Part shown: piece after piece, positions 1 through 8,441 of the stretch
How positions within the stretch are numbered: position 1 is the first letter of the stretch
How the letters are laid out: the number at the start of each line of letters is the position of its first letter
Notes under the pieces: generated by a model
The model's input: only the letters and a program-made list of their open reading frames with translations
What the model was told of the DNA's origin: nothing
Databases searched by the model: none
Translations under genes and position numbers: made by a program
Assembly: GCF_002160915.1 (NCBI RefSeq)
Contig: NZ_NFLM01000026.1
Coordinates: 1-33,113 of the forward strand
From: Faecalibacterium sp. An121
Lineage (GTDB): Bacteria > Bacillota > Clostridia > Oscillospirales > Ruminococcaceae
Direction: 5' to 3'
Length of the DNA: 33,113 nt

Positions 1-1563
1 TGCGGGGTCAATTACCTGCACCTGATGCCTCTGCTGGCCAGCCCCCGGGGCAAAAGCGACGGCGGCTATGCCGTGGCGGATTTCCGCACCATCCAGCCCG
101 AACTGGGCACCATGGAGGATTTCAACGCCCTGACCAGCGCCTGCCACCAAAAGGGAATCAGCGTCTGCCTCGACTTTGTGATGAACCACACCTCGGAGGA
201 GCACGAGTGGGCCCGCCGCGCCTGCGCCGGAGAGAAAGAATACCAGGACCGGTACTTCTTCTTTGACGACGACACCATCCCCAACCAGTACGAGCAGACC
301 TGTCCGCAGGTGTTCCCCACCACTGCGCCGGGCAACTTCACCTGGCTGCCCGACTGCCGGAAGATGGTGATGACCACCTTTTACCCCTACCAGTGGGACC
401 TGAATTACGCAAATCCGGTGGTCTTCAACGAGATGGCGGGCAACCTGCTCTACCTTGTCAACCAGGGTGTGGACGTGGTGCGGCTGGACGCGGTGCCCTA
501 CATCTGGAAGCAGCTGGGCACCAGCTGCCGCAACCTGCCCCAGGTCCACACCATCGTGCGGATGATCCGGATGATCTGCGAGATCGTCTGCCCCAGTGTC
601 CTGCTGCTGGGCGAAGTGGTGATGGAGCCGGCCCGGGTCGCCCCCTACTTCGGCACCCCCGACAAACCCGAGTGCCATATGCTGTACAATGTCACCACCA
701 TGTGCACCACCTGGCACACGGTGGCCACCGCCGACACCGCCCTGCTCCGCCGCCAGCTGGACATCCTGGCCGGTCTGCCCCAAAACTGCATCTTCCAGAA
801 CTACCTGCGCTGTCACGACGACATCGGCTGGGGCCTTGACTACGATTTCCTGGCCCGGTTCGGAATGCAGGAGGTCCCGCACAAAAAGTACCTGAACGAT
901 TTCTTTACCGGCAAGACGGCGAACTCCTTCGCCATCGGGGAGCTGTACAACGACGACCCCCGCCTGGGGGACGCCCGCCTCTGCGGCACCACGGCCTCCC
1001 TCTGCGGCATCGAGCGGGCCGGCTTCGCCGGGGACAAGGCCGCGCAGGAAAAGGCCGTCCGGCTCGACCTGACCCTTCACGCCTTTATGCTCTCACAGTC
1101 GGGCCTCCCTGTGCTGTACAGCGGGGACGAGATCGGCCAGCTCAACGATTACAGCTACAAAGACGACCCCGAAAAGGCTTCGGACAGCCGTTACATCCAC
1201 CGCGGCGCCTTCCCCTGGGCGCTGGCCGCCAACCGCAGCATACCCGGCACGCTGCAAAACGAGCTGTTCCCGGCCCTGCGCCGGATCGAGGAAGCGCGCC
1301 GCAGCCACAGCGTCTTTGACGCCGGGGTGCCGTTTCACACCATCGACACCCAAAACCGGGCGGTCCTCGGTCTTGTCCGCGAGAACGAGAGCGAAACATT
1401 CATTGGCCTGTACAACTTCGGCGGCGAGCGGTGCACAGTCTGCACCGGCGAAACCGGCCTCTATACGGATCTTGTCACCGGTGAAGCCGTCGATGCCGGA
1501 AACGTCCCTCTGGAGCCCTTTGGCTTCCGGTGGCTCTGGAAAGGAACACCCGCCCATCCCTGA
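1..1563 (+). CDS. Amylosucrase-like GH13 glycoside hydrolase (5'-truncated by window)
   Basis: The reading frame is open from base 1, so the N-terminus lies upstream; the first in-frame ATG (base 25) is internal. The segment SDGGYAVADFR is typical of the amylosucrase/sucrose hydrolase branch of GH13. The expected (beta/alpha)8 catalytic residues are present: the nucleophile Asp in VVRLDAVPY (487-489), the acid/base Glu in LLGEVV (613-615) and the transition-state Asp in CHDDIGW (817-819). CHDDIGW matches the amylosucrase form of this motif. A C-terminal beta domain follows from about base 1240. Family knowledge: these enzymes cleave sucrose and transfer glucose to glucan, or hydrolyse it. Whether this one polymerises or hydrolyses cannot be told from sequence, and trehalose synthase-like activity is a weaker alternative. 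The gene ends with TGA at 1561-1563 and is followed by a large hairpin. Confidence 0.85.
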   Translation, partial: CGVNYLHLMPLLASPRGKSDGGYAVADFRTIQPELGTMEDFNALTSACHQKGISVCLDFVMNHTSEEHEWARRACAGEKEYQDRYFFFDDDTIPNQYEQTCPQVFPTTAPGNFTWLPDCRKMVMTTFYPYQWDLNYANPVVFNEMAGNLLYLVNQGVDVVRLDAVPYIWKQLGTSCRNLPQVHTIVRMIRMICEIVCPSVLLLGEVVMEPARVAPYFGTPDKPECHMLYNVTTMCTTWHTVATADTALLRRQLDILAGLPQNCIFQNYLRCHDDIGWGLDYDFLARFGMQEVPHKKYLNDFFTGKTANSFAIGELYNDDPRLGDARLCGTTASLCGIERAGFAGDKAAQEKAVRLDLTLHAFMLSQSGLPVLYSGDEIGQLNDYSYKDDPEKASDSRYIHRGAFPWALAANRSIPGTLQNELFPALRRIEEARRSHSVFDAGVPFHTIDTQNRAVLGLVRENESETFIGLYNFGGERCTVCTGETGLYTDLVTGEAVDAGNVPLEPFGFRWLWKGTPAHP

Positions 1564-1574
1564 CCGAAATCCAT

Positions 1575-1630
1575 GCAAAAAATCCCCGCTCGGACGAATG
1601 CTTCATCCATTCGCCGGGGCGGGGATTTGC
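1575..1630 (+). terminator. Long inverted repeat after the GH13 gene, probable terminator
   Basis: The arms GCAAA...TCCCCGC and GCGGGGATTTGC enclose a second pairing of CGAATG with CATTCG, giving a long stem that begins 12 nt after the stop codon. There is no clean U-tract after it; part of the A/T signal lies inside the stem. It probably ends or stabilises the GH13 mRNA and could also act on the opposite strand. Confidence 0.55.
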
Positions 1631-1690
1631 AGGTTCAGGGGACAGAAAACCTTCCGTTTCTTCTATCCTCCCTGCAAACAACTTTTGATA

Positions 1691-1740
1691 AAGAAAAAAC
1701 GTACCCGAACCCTTCCTCGTAGAGAACTGGGTTCGGATAC
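1691..1740 (-). terminator. Rho-independent terminator of tRNA-Val
   Basis: On the minus strand, GTATCCGAACCC pairs with GGGTTCGGGTAC (one mismatch in 12; plus-strand arms 1729-1740 and 1701-1712). A T-rich tract follows immediately (A-run at 1691-1699 on the plus strand). It begins 9 nt past the tRNA 3' end. Confidence 0.8.
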
Positions 1741-1748
1741 GCCTTGTT

Positions 1749-1824
1749 TGGTGGACGGTACAGGACTCGAACCTGTGACCTCCTGCACGTCAAGCAGATG
1801 CTCTACCAGCTGAGCTAACCGTCC
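1749..1824 (-). tRNA. tRNA-Val (anticodon GAC)
   Basis: The minus strand folds as a full cloverleaf. Acceptor GGACGGT pairs with ACCGTCC. The D arm is GCTC/GAGC. The anticodon stem TCTGC/GCAGG carries loop TTGACGT, so the anticodon is GAC, which reads GUC and GUU. The T arm contains GGTTCGAGTCC, the discriminator base is A and CCA is encoded (1749-1751). Length is 76 nt. It is a single tRNA gene with its own promoter upstream and terminator downstream. Confidence 0.95.
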
Positions 1825-1853
1825 AACTCGGTACCGCGGTGTGCGGCCTGATT

Positions 1854-1882
1854 ATCATAGCATATTCTGCGGCAAAATGCAA
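1854..1882 (-). promoter_or_regulatory. Sigma-A-type promoter of tRNA-Val
   Basis: On the minus strand TTGCAT (1882-1877) and TATGAT (1859-1854) are separated by 17 bp. The -10 is preceded by TGC, giving an extended -10. The -10 ends 29 bp upstream of the mature tRNA 5' end. Confidence 0.75.
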
Positions 1883-1979
1883 GAGGAAAATGCAAAAAAA
1901 TCAAAATCGTCCGAAAGTCCGTATGCGGCCCTGCTGCGGCCGCCGGGGCGCGGCACATCAAAAGAGGGCAGGGTGTGAT

Positions 1980-2008
1980 TTGCCATTCCTGCCGCGCTGT
2001 GCTATACT
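1980..2008 (+). promoter_or_regulatory. Sigma-A-type promoter upstream of ruvC
   Basis: TTGCCA (1980-1985) and TATACT (2003-2008) have 17-bp spacing, with TGC before the -10. The predicted start is about 55 nt before the ruvC GTG, so it would serve the ruvCAB-glmM cluster. Confidence 0.75.
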
Positions 2009-2071
2009 ATTACAGTATCTTTTTCGGCGCGTGCTGCGCCAAAAATCGGGAAAGGAAGGTCGGCGCAGAGG

Positions 2072-2584
2072 GTGAGAGTGTTGGGCATTGACCCCGGTTA
2101 TGCCATTGTGGGCTGGGGCGTGGTGGATTATGGAGGCAACCGGTTCACGCCGGTGGATTTCGGCGCGGTGACCACCGACGCAGGCCGGCCTTTTGAAGAA
2201 CGTCTGGCGGCCGTCTACGACGGCGTGTGCGGGGTGATCCACCGGACCAGGCCCCAGGTGCTGGCCATCGAGAAGCTGTTCTATCAGCACAACCAGACCA
2301 CCGTCATCGGGGTGGCGGAAGCCAGAGGGGTCATCCTGCTGGCGGCGGCCCAGGCGGGGCTTCCCGTCTACGAATACACCCCCATGCAGGTCAAACAGGC
2401 GGTGACCGGCTATGGCAAGGCGGTGAAAAAACAGGTGCAGGAGATGACCCGCATCCTGCTGCATCTGCCCGCCGTGCCCAAACCCGATGATACCGCCGAC
2501 GCTTTGGCCATGGCCATCACCTTCTGCCACACCAGCGCCAACCAGCTGACGCGGCTTTCGGTGCACAGGCCCGGGCCGATCTGA
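2072..2584 (+). CDS. ruvC: Crossover junction endodeoxyribonuclease RuvC
   Basis: This is the Holliday-junction resolvase that cuts four-way recombination intermediates symmetrically in complex with RuvAB. The 170-residue length is normal. The metal-binding acidic residues of the RNase H-like fold are present: Asp7 in GIDPG, Glu67 in LAIEKLFY, and Asp140 and Asp143 in KPDDTADALAMAI. A GTG start at 2072 is chosen because MRVLGIDPG is the expected N-terminus; purine-rich AAAGGAAGG (2051-2059) and GCAGAGG just before the start can serve as ribosome binding sites. It is first in a cluster with ruvA (23-nt gap) and ruvB, the common ruvC-ruvA-ruvB order of Firmicutes. Confidence 0.95.
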   Translation: MRVLGIDPGYAIVGWGVVDYGGNRFTPVDFGAVTTDAGRPFEERLAAVYDGVCGVIHRTRPQVLAIEKLFYQHNQTTVIGVAEARGVILLAAAQAGLPVYEYTPMQVKQAVTGYGKAVKKQVQEMTRILLHLPAVPKPDDTADALAMAITFCHTSANQLTRLSVHRPGPI

Positions 2585-2607
2585 CCAGCTGAGAGGGAGG
2601 GGAAAAC

Positions 2608-3216
2608 GTGATCTATTGCCTGAACGGGAAAATCGTCAAAAAAACGCTGGACAGCGTGGTGGTCGCCTGCGGCGGCGTGGGCTATCTGGCCCAGTGCCCC
2701 ACCTCTGTGGCTGCGGCACTGCCCGGCGCCGGGGCGGAGGCCACCCTCTACACCGTCTTGAACGTGACCGAGAACGACATCAGCCTCTACGGCTTTGCCA
2801 CCGAGGAGCAGCAGAACTGCTTCAAGCTGCTGACGGCGGTGTCGGGGGTGGGGCCCAAGGTGGGACTGGCCATCCTCAGCGTCATGGAACCGGACCGGGT
2901 CTACCTGGCGGTGTCCGCCGGGGACCACAAGGCCTTCAAGGCGGCCAGCGGGGTAGGGCCCAAGCTGGCCCAGCGCATCGTGCTGGAATTGAAAGATAAG
3001 GTGGCCAAGGGCGCTGCGGGCTCTGCGGTGCTGGAGGACCTCTCGGGGGTGTCGGCGGCAGCCGGCGGCCAGACCGGCGCCCAGGCCATTGCGGCGCTGG
3101 TATCCCTGGGGTACAGCCAGAGCGAGGCGGCGGTGGCCATTTCCAAGATCGACCCTGTGCTGCCGGTGGAGGAGATCATCCGCCTGGCGCTGCGGGGGAT
3201 GGCAGGGGGGAGATAA
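2608..3216 (+). CDS. ruvA: Holliday junction branch migration protein RuvA
   Basis: RuvA binds the four-way junction as a tetramer and loads the RuvB motor. The protein has 202 residues. It shows an N-terminal OB-fold (about 1-63, starting MIYCLNGKIV), two helix-hairpin-helix motifs (AVSGVGPKVGLAIL and AASGVGPKLAQRIVLELK), and a C-terminal RuvB-contact domain (about 150-202) after a Gly/Ala-rich linker. It starts with GTG behind a strong GGGAGGGGAA ribosome binding site. Only 3 nt separate its stop from ruvB, consistent with translational coupling. Confidence 0.96.
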   Translation: MIYCLNGKIVKKTLDSVVVACGGVGYLAQCPTSVAAALPGAGAEATLYTVLNVTENDISLYGFATEEQQNCFKLLTAVSGVGPKVGLAILSVMEPDRVYLAVSAGDHKAFKAASGVGPKLAQRIVLELKDKVAKGAAGSAVLEDLSGVSAAAGGQTGAQAIAALVSLGYSQSEAAVAISKIDPVLPVEEIIRLALRGMAGGR

Positions 3217-3219
3217 ACC

Positions 3220-4272
3220 ATGCAGGACCAAGCGATCTATGGCGCAAAAATGATGCAGCCCGGCCTGACCGCTGCGGACACCGAGGAAAACAACCTCCGC
3301 CCGCAGCATCTGGAGGACTATATCGGGCAGGAAAAGGTCAAGCAGAACCTGAAGGTCTACCTGGAGGCGGCCCGCCGCCGGGGCGAGGCCATGGACCATG
3401 TGCTGCTCTACGGCCCTCCGGGCCTGGGCAAGACCACCCTGGCGGGGATCATTGCCAACGAGATGGGGGTGCAGATCCGGATCACCAGCGGCCCCGCCAT
3501 CGAAAAGCCCGGGGACCTGGCCGCTTTGCTGACCAACCTCCAGGAAGGGGACGTGCTGTTCATCGACGAGATCCACCGGCTGTCCCGTCAGGTGGAGGAA
3601 GTGCTCTATCCGGCGCTGGAGGATTACGCCCTGGATATCATCATCGGAAAGGGGCCCAGCGCCCAGAGCATCCGGATCAACCTTCCCCACTTCACCCTGG
3701 TGGGGGCCACCACGCGGGCGGGCCAGCTGACCGGCCCGCTGCGGGACCGCTTCGGGGTGCTGCTCAAGCTGGAACTGTACAGCCCGGACGAGCTGGCCCA
3801 GATCATCCGGCGCAGCGCCGGCATCCTGGACCAGCCCATCACCCCCGAGGGCGCCTACGAGCTGGCCAAACGCAGCCGGGGCACCCCCCGTGTGGCCAAC
3901 CGCTTTCTCAAGCGGGTGCGGGATTTTGCCACCGTGCTGGGGGACGGCGTGATCGACCGGGAGGTCTGCCTGATGGCTCTGCGCCGGATGGATGTGGACG
4001 AACTGGGCCTGGACGAGCTGGACCGCAGCCTGCTGCGGGCCATCATCGAGATGTACGGCGGAGGGCCGGTGGGCCTGGAGACCCTGGCCGCTGCGCTGGG
4101 GGAGGAGGCCGTCACCCTGGAGGACCTGTGCGAGCCCTATCTGATGCAGATGGGCTTCCTCACCCGTACCCCGCGGGGCCGCTGCGTCACCCATCTGGCC
4201 TACCAGCATCTGGGGATGCGCCCGCCCGAGGACCTTTCCCCTGAGGACAGCGGCCAGCAGAGTATGTTTTGA
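3220..4272 (+). CDS. ruvB: Holliday junction DNA helicase RuvB
   Basis: RuvB is the hexameric AAA+ motor that drives branch migration with RuvA. At 350 residues it is of family length. Visible motifs are Walker A GPPGLGKT (65-72), Walker [11 protein letters not shown], sensor 1 GATTRAG, the RDRFGV segment containing the arginine finger region, and the C-terminal winged-helix domain ending in THLAYQHLG. The ATG lies 3 nt after ruvA, with the G-rich ribosome binding site inside the end of ruvA. glmM follows after 66 nt. Confidence 0.97.
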   Translation: MQDQAIYGAKMMQPGLTAADTEENNLRPQHLEDYIGQEKVKQNLKVYLEAARRRGEAMDHVLLYGPPGLGKTTLAGIIANEMGVQIRITSGPAIEKPGDLAALLTNLQEGDVLFIDEIHRLSRQVEEVLYPALEDYALDIIIGKGPSAQSIRINLPHFTLVGATTRAGQLTGPLRDRFGVLLKLELYSPDELAQIIRRSAGILDQPITPEGAYELAKRSRGTPRVANRFLKRVRDFATVLGDGVIDREVCLMALRRMDVDELGLDELDRSLLRAIIEMYGGGPVGLETLAAALGEEAVTLEDLCEPYLMQMGFLTRTPRGRCVTHLAYQHLGMRPPEDLSPEDSGQQSMF

Positions 4273-4338
4273 CCGTTTTGACATACTGTTTTGATAGAAG
4301 GAGCCGCGCTGCGGCCTGAGAAGAAGGGATCTGACACT

Positions 4339-5694
4339 ATGGGAAAGTATTTTGGCACCGACGGCGTCCGGGGCATTGCAGGCGCCGATCTGACCTGTGA
4401 GCTGGCCATGAAGCTGGGCCGGGGGGTGGCCGCCGTCCTCACCGACGGCACCGGCCGCAAGCCCCGCATCCTGATCGGCAAGGACACCCGCCAGTCGGGA
4501 GATATGCTGGAGGCGGCGCTGACCGCCGGCCTGTGCAGCGTGGGGGCTGACGTGGAGACCCTGGGGGTGCTGCCCACCCCTGCGGTGGCCTATCTGGTCA
4601 CCAAGTACAAGGCGGACGCGGGCGTGGTCATCTCGGCCTCCCACAATCCGATGGAGTTCAATGGCATCAAGGTGTTCGCCTCCACCGGCTACAAGCTGCC
4701 CGACGAGGTGGAAGGGCGGATCGAAGCCCACATCGACAACGATTGCAAGGATATCCCCCTGGCCACCGGCGCCGGGGTGGGGCAGGTCTCCTTCCGCTCC
4801 GACGGCCTGCGGGACTATGTGGACCACCTCTATGAGGCCATCAACGGGGACCTGTCCGGGCTGAACATCTGCATCGACTGCGCCAACGGAGCCGCCGCCG
4901 CAGTGGCCCAGAAGCTGTTCCCCCGGCTGGGGGCACGGTGCAGCTTCCTCGGCGTCACGCCCGATGGCCGCAACATCAACGACGGGGTGGGCAGCACCCA
5001 TCTGGAGAAGCTGGAAAAAGAGGTGGTGGAGGGCGGCTATGACTGCGGCATCGCCTTTGACGGGGACGCCGACCGGTGCCTGGCCTGCGATGAGCAGGGC
5101 CGGGAGATCGACGGCGACAAGATCATCGCCCTGCTGGCCATGATGATGAAGCAGAAGGGCCGGCTGGACGCCGATACCGCCGTGGTCACCGTCATGTCCA
5201 ACCTGGGCTTTGTCAAGTTCATGGAGTGCCAGGGCATCCGCACCGAAAAGACCGCCGTGGGCGACCGGTATGTGCTGGAGAATATGCGGGAAAACGGCTA
5301 CGCCATCGGCGGCGAACAGAGCGGCCATGTGATCCTGCTGCACCACGCCACCACCGGCGACGGGGAGCTGACCGCCGGCAAGCTGCTCAAACTGCTGGCC
5401 GAGAGCGGCAAAAAGATGAGCGAGCTGAACGGCATCTACGCCCAGTTCCCCCAGGTGCTGATCAACGTGGAGGCCAACGCCGCCCAGAAGGCCGCCTATA
5501 AAGAGGACGAGGTGCTGGCCGGCTTCATCGAGAACGAGCAGCAGAAGCTGATGGGGATGGGCCGGGTGCTGGTGCGCGTGTCGGGCACCGAGCCCAAGAT
5601 CCGGGTGATGGTGGAAGGCGAGGATCTGGAGGAGATCCAGGCCTGCGCCCAGCGGATCGTGGAGCGGATCGGGCGCCGCATTTTGAACAAGTGA
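4339..5694 (+). CDS. glmM: Phosphoglucosamine mutase GlmM
   Basis: GlmM converts glucosamine-6-phosphate to glucosamine-1-phosphate for UDP-GlcNAc and peptidoglycan synthesis. The 451-residue protein has all hallmark elements: N-terminal GKYFGTDGVRG, the phosphorylated serine Ser101 in ISASHNPMEFNG, metal-binding Asp241/243/245 in DGDADR, the sugar-binding loop GEQSGH, and the C-terminal phosphate loop VRVSGTEPKIRVM. The start at 4339 is preferred over the in-frame upstream TTG at 4291 because the family begins at MGKYFGTDG and AGAAGGGA lies just upstream. In other Firmicutes glmM is often near cdaA; here it follows ruvB instead. Confidence 0.96.
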   Translation: MGKYFGTDGVRGIAGADLTCELAMKLGRGVAAVLTDGTGRKPRILIGKDTRQSGDMLEAALTAGLCSVGADVETLGVLPTPAVAYLVTKYKADAGVVISASHNPMEFNGIKVFASTGYKLPDEVEGRIEAHIDNDCKDIPLATGAGVGQVSFRSDGLRDYVDHLYEAINGDLSGLNICIDCANGAAAAVAQKLFPRLGARCSFLGVTPDGRNINDGVGSTHLEKLEKEVVEGGYDCGIAFDGDADRCLACDEQGREIDGDKIIALLAMMMKQKGRLDADTAVVTVMSNLGFVKFMECQGIRTEKTAVGDRYVLENMRENGYAIGGEQSGHVILLHHATTGDGELTAGKLLKLLAESGKKMSELNGIYAQFPQVLINVEANAAQKAAYKEDEVLAGFIENEQQKLMGMGRVLVRVSGTEPKIRVMVEGEDLEEIQACAQRIVERIGRRILNK

Positions 5695-5710
5695 AAAGAA
5701 AGGGCAGACC

Positions 5711-6589
5711 ATGAGAGCAGCCGACAGCTGGAAGGATTATGAATTACTGGACGCCACCGGGGGCAACCGGCTGGAGCGGTGGGGCACGGCCCTGCTGGTG
5801 CGGCCCGACCCCCAGGTGGTGTGGAAAAGCGCCCCCCAGAGCCCCCTGTGGGCCAAGGCGGACGCCGTCTACCACCGCTCGAGCAAGGGGGGCGGCCAGT
5901 GGGAATACCGCCGCTCCCTGCCCGAACGCTGGCAGATCCACTGCGGCGAAGGGGAGGACCGGCTGACTTTGATCGTCAGCCCCACCGGTTTCAAGCATAC
6001 CGGCGTCTTTCCCGAACAGGCGGTCAACTGGGCCTGGTATGGCCGCAAGATCCGGGCTGCGGGCCGGCCCATCCGGGTGCTGAACCTGTTCGGCTACACC
6101 GGCGGGGCCACCCTGGCCTGCGCGGCGGCAGGGGCCTCGGTGTGCCATGTGGACGCCTCCAAGGGGATGGTGCAGTGGGGCAAGGAGAACGCCGCCGCCA
6201 GCGGCCTGGCCGGCCGGCCCATCCGCTGGCTGGTGGATGACTGCACCAAGTTCGTGGCCAGGGAAAAGCGCCGGGGCAGCACCTACGACGCCATCATCAT
6301 GGACCCGCCCAGCTATGGCCGGGGGCCCGGGGGCGAGGTGTGGAAGCTGGAGGACTGCGTCTACGACCTGATCTGCCAGTGCGCCGACCTGCTGGGCAGC
6401 CAGCCGCTGTTCTTTGCCATCAACAGCTACACCGCAGGGCTGAGCCCGGCGGTGATGGAATATATCCTCAAGACCACCCTGGTGCCCCGGTTCGGGGGCG
6501 GCGCCAGCTGCGACGAGATCGGGCTGCCGGTGACCGCCACCGGAGGGGTAGTGCCCTGCGGCTCTACCGCCATCTGGGAGGCGCTGTAA
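5711..6589 (+). CDS. Class I SAM-dependent methyltransferase, RlmI/RlmK-like
   Basis: This resembles the C-terminal catalytic part of the 23S rRNA methyltransferases RlmI and RlmK (COG1092-type). SAM-binding motif I is VLNLFGYTGGATLACA (around 120-135), with an acidic VDASKG segment after it. Motif IV MDPPSYGRG and the late INSYTAGLSP segment also fit. The 292-residue protein lacks an N-terminal PUA domain that RlmI has, so the RNA target is uncertain. It starts 16 nt after glmM and probably shares its transcript. Methyltransferase class is secure; the substrate is inferred. Confidence 0.8.
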   Translation: MRAADSWKDYELLDATGGNRLERWGTALLVRPDPQVVWKSAPQSPLWAKADAVYHRSSKGGGQWEYRRSLPERWQIHCGEGEDRLTLIVSPTGFKHTGVFPEQAVNWAWYGRKIRAAGRPIRVLNLFGYTGGATLACAAAGASVCHVDASKGMVQWGKENAAASGLAGRPIRWLVDDCTKFVAREKRRGSTYDAIIMDPPSYGRGPGGEVWKLEDCVYDLICQCADLLGSQPLFFAINSYTAGLSPAVMEYILKTTLVPRFGGGASCDEIGLPVTATGGVVPCGSTAIWEAL

Positions 6590-6665
6590 AAAACAAAAGA
6601 CGATCCTGAGAATGGGGCGCAGCCCGGGCAGAAGGCGGGCGCGCCACCGGAAAAGAGAGCGAAAG

Positions 6666-7505
6666 ATGAACGAGACCATTTTGCAGGCAAAGGACCTGCG
6701 TTTCCGCTACGACCCTGAAAACGGCCCCTATGCACTGGACGGGGTGTCGGTGGGGGTCAGGCGGGGAGAGTTCGTGGCGGTGCTGGGGGCCAACGGGTGC
6801 GGCAAGTCCACCCTGGCCAAGCACTTCAACGCCATCCTGCTGCCCGAGAGCGGCACCGTGACGGTGGAGGGGATGGACACCGCCGACGACAGCAAACTGT
6901 ATGACATCCGCCAGAAGGTGGGGATGGTGTTCCAGAATCCGGACAACCAGATCGTGGCCACCGTGGTGGAGGAGGATGTGGCCTTCGCCCTGGAAAACCT
7001 GGGCGTCCCCACCGGAGAGATGCGCCGCCGCATCGACGACGCCATGAAGATGACCGGCATCTACGAGATGCGCCACCGCCCCCCGCATAACCTGTCGGGC
7101 GGGCAGAAACAGCGGGTGGCCATCGCCGGCGTGGTGGCCATGAGCCCCGACTGCATCGTGCTGGACGAGGCCACGGCCATGCTCGACCCCCGGGGCCGGG
7201 AACAGGTGATGCAGACCATCCACCGGCTCAACCGGGATATGGGCATCACGGTGGTGGCCATCACCCACTATATGGAAGAAGCCGCCCAGGCCGACCGGGT
7301 GGTGGTGATGAGCCATGGCCGGATCGTGATGGAGGGCACCCCCAAAGAGGTGTTCAGCCAGACCGACCGGGTCCGGGCGCTGCACCTGGATGTGCCCCAG
7401 GCCGCCGAGCTGCGGGACGAGCTGGTGCGGGCGGGCATCCCCATGCCCGAAGGGATCATCGACCCGGGAGAATGCGCGCAGGCTCTCTATGAGCTGCTGA
7501 AGTGA
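6666..7505 (+). CDS. ecfA1: ECF transporter ATPase EcfA1
   Basis: This is one of two ATPases that power energy-coupling-factor vitamin and metal uptake. The 279-residue protein shows Walker A GANGCGKST (41-49), a Q-loop FQNPDNQIVATVVEEDVAF, which is the ECF ATPase form, signature LSGGQKQRVAIAG and Walker B CIVLDEAT. The ATG at 6666 is preferred to the in-frame ATG at 6612: homology starts at MNETILQAKDLRFRY and GAGAGCGAAAG sits just upstream. It is followed by ecfA2 (12 nt) and ecfT. No substrate-binding S component is present, as expected for a shared (group II) module that serves S components encoded elsewhere. Confidence 0.93.
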   Translation: MNETILQAKDLRFRYDPENGPYALDGVSVGVRRGEFVAVLGANGCGKSTLAKHFNAILLPESGTVTVEGMDTADDSKLYDIRQKVGMVFQNPDNQIVATVVEEDVAFALENLGVPTGEMRRRIDDAMKMTGIYEMRHRPPHNLSGGQKQRVAIAGVVAMSPDCIVLDEATAMLDPRGREQVMQTIHRLNRDMGITVVAITHYMEEAAQADRVVVMSHGRIVMEGTPKEVFSQTDRVRALHLDVPQAAELRDELVRAGIPMPEGIIDPGECAQALYELLK

Positions 7506-7517
7506 GGGAGGGCGGAT

Positions 7518-8441
7518 ATGGCAAGCATCATCAAGGTAGAACACCTTTCCTATGTGTACAACCCCGGGATGCCCGGGGCGGTCACCGCCCTGGACGACGT
7601 CAGCTTTGAGGTGGAAGAAGGGGACTTCGTGGGCATCATCGGGGCCACGGGCTCGGGCAAGAGCACCCTGATCGCCCACATGAACGGCCTCAACCGCCCC
7701 ACCAGCGGCCGGATCATCATCGACGGCCGGGACGTCTGGGCGGACCCGGGCAAGATCCGGGATTTCCGGTTTTTGACCGGGCTGGTGTTCCAGTATCCCG
7801 AATACCAGCTGTTTGAGGAGACCTGCTATAAGGACATCGCCTTCGGACCCAGGAACATGGGCCTGGACGAACCGGAGATCGACCGCCGGGTACGGGAGGC
7901 GGCGCGCTTTGTGGGCCTGGACGAAAAGCTGCTGGACCGCAGCCCCTTTGAGCTGTCGGGCGGCCAGAAGCGCCGGGTGGCCGTGGCCGGCGTGATGGCC
8001 ATGGAGCCCCGCATCCTGGTGCTGGACGAGCCGGCTGCCGGACTGGACCCGGAAGGGCGGGATTCGATCTTGTCGGCCATCCGGGAATACCACAAAAAAA
8101 CGGGGGTCACGGTGCTGCTGGTGTCCCACAGCATGGAGGACATCGCCCGCTATGCGGACCGGGTGCTGGTGATGGCCCAGCGCAAGGTGGCCATGTATGA
8201 CACAGTGGAAAACGTCTTTGCCCGGGCCGAGGAACTGCTGGCTCTGGGCCTGTCGGTGCCCCAGGTGACCAAGATCTTCCTCAAGCTGCGCCAAATGGGC
8301 ATCGATGTGCCGGCGGATGTGTATACCATCCCCTATGCCGTCAAAAAGCTGGTGGAGGCCAAGGCCCGCCATGACGCAGGGGAGAGCCTGGAACTGCCCC
8401 GCCCGGGCAGCGCCGCGCAGAAAGGGGGCGCCGCAGAATGA
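7518..8441 (+). CDS. ecfA2: ECF transporter ATPase EcfA2
   Basis: This is the second ATPase of the ECF module, forming a heterodimer with EcfA1. It has 307 residues: Walker A GATGSGKST (42-50), Q-loop FQYPEYQLFEETCYKDIAFG (the ECF pattern), signature LSGGQKRRVAVAG, Walker B ILVLDEPAAGLDPEG and switch His in VSHSMED. The C-terminal extension after about residue 230 is typical of EcfA2. A GGGAGGGCGG ribosome binding site precedes the ATG. Its stop overlaps the ecfT start by 4 nt (ATGA), indicating coupled translation. Confidence 0.93.
   Translation: MASIIKVEHLSYVYNPGMPGAVTALDDVSFEVEEGDFVGIIGATGSGKSTLIAHMNGLNRPTSGRIIIDGRDVWADPGKIRDFRFLTGLVFQYPEYQLFEETCYKDIAFGPRNMGLDEPEIDRRVREAARFVGLDEKLLDRSPFELSGGQKRRVAVAGVMAMEPRILVLDEPAAGLDPEGRDSILSAIREYHKKTGVTVLLVSHSMEDIARYADRVLVMAQRKVAMYDTVENVFARAEELLALGLSVPQVTKIFLKLRQMGIDVPADVYTIPYAVKKLVEAKARHDAGESLELPRPGSAAQKGGAAE

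Noticed and set aside
4268-4290. TTGACA/TTGACC-like hexamers before glmM
   Set aside because: No -10 element is found at a plausible distance; transcription from the ruvC promoter is more likely.
4291-4338. Upstream extension of glmM
   Set aside because: The extra 16 residues are not part of the conserved family and a ribosome binding site fits the ATG at 4339.
2410-5712. 1100-residue open frame on the minus strand
   Set aside because: It lies antisense to ruvC-ruvA-ruvB-glmM, all clear genes; the translation is low-complexity His/Gln/Leu/Gly-rich, as expected from complementing G/C-ending codons.
6612-6665. Upstream extension of ecfA1
   Set aside because: The Arg-rich extension has no counterpart in EcfA1 and the ATG at 6666 has its own ribosome binding site.
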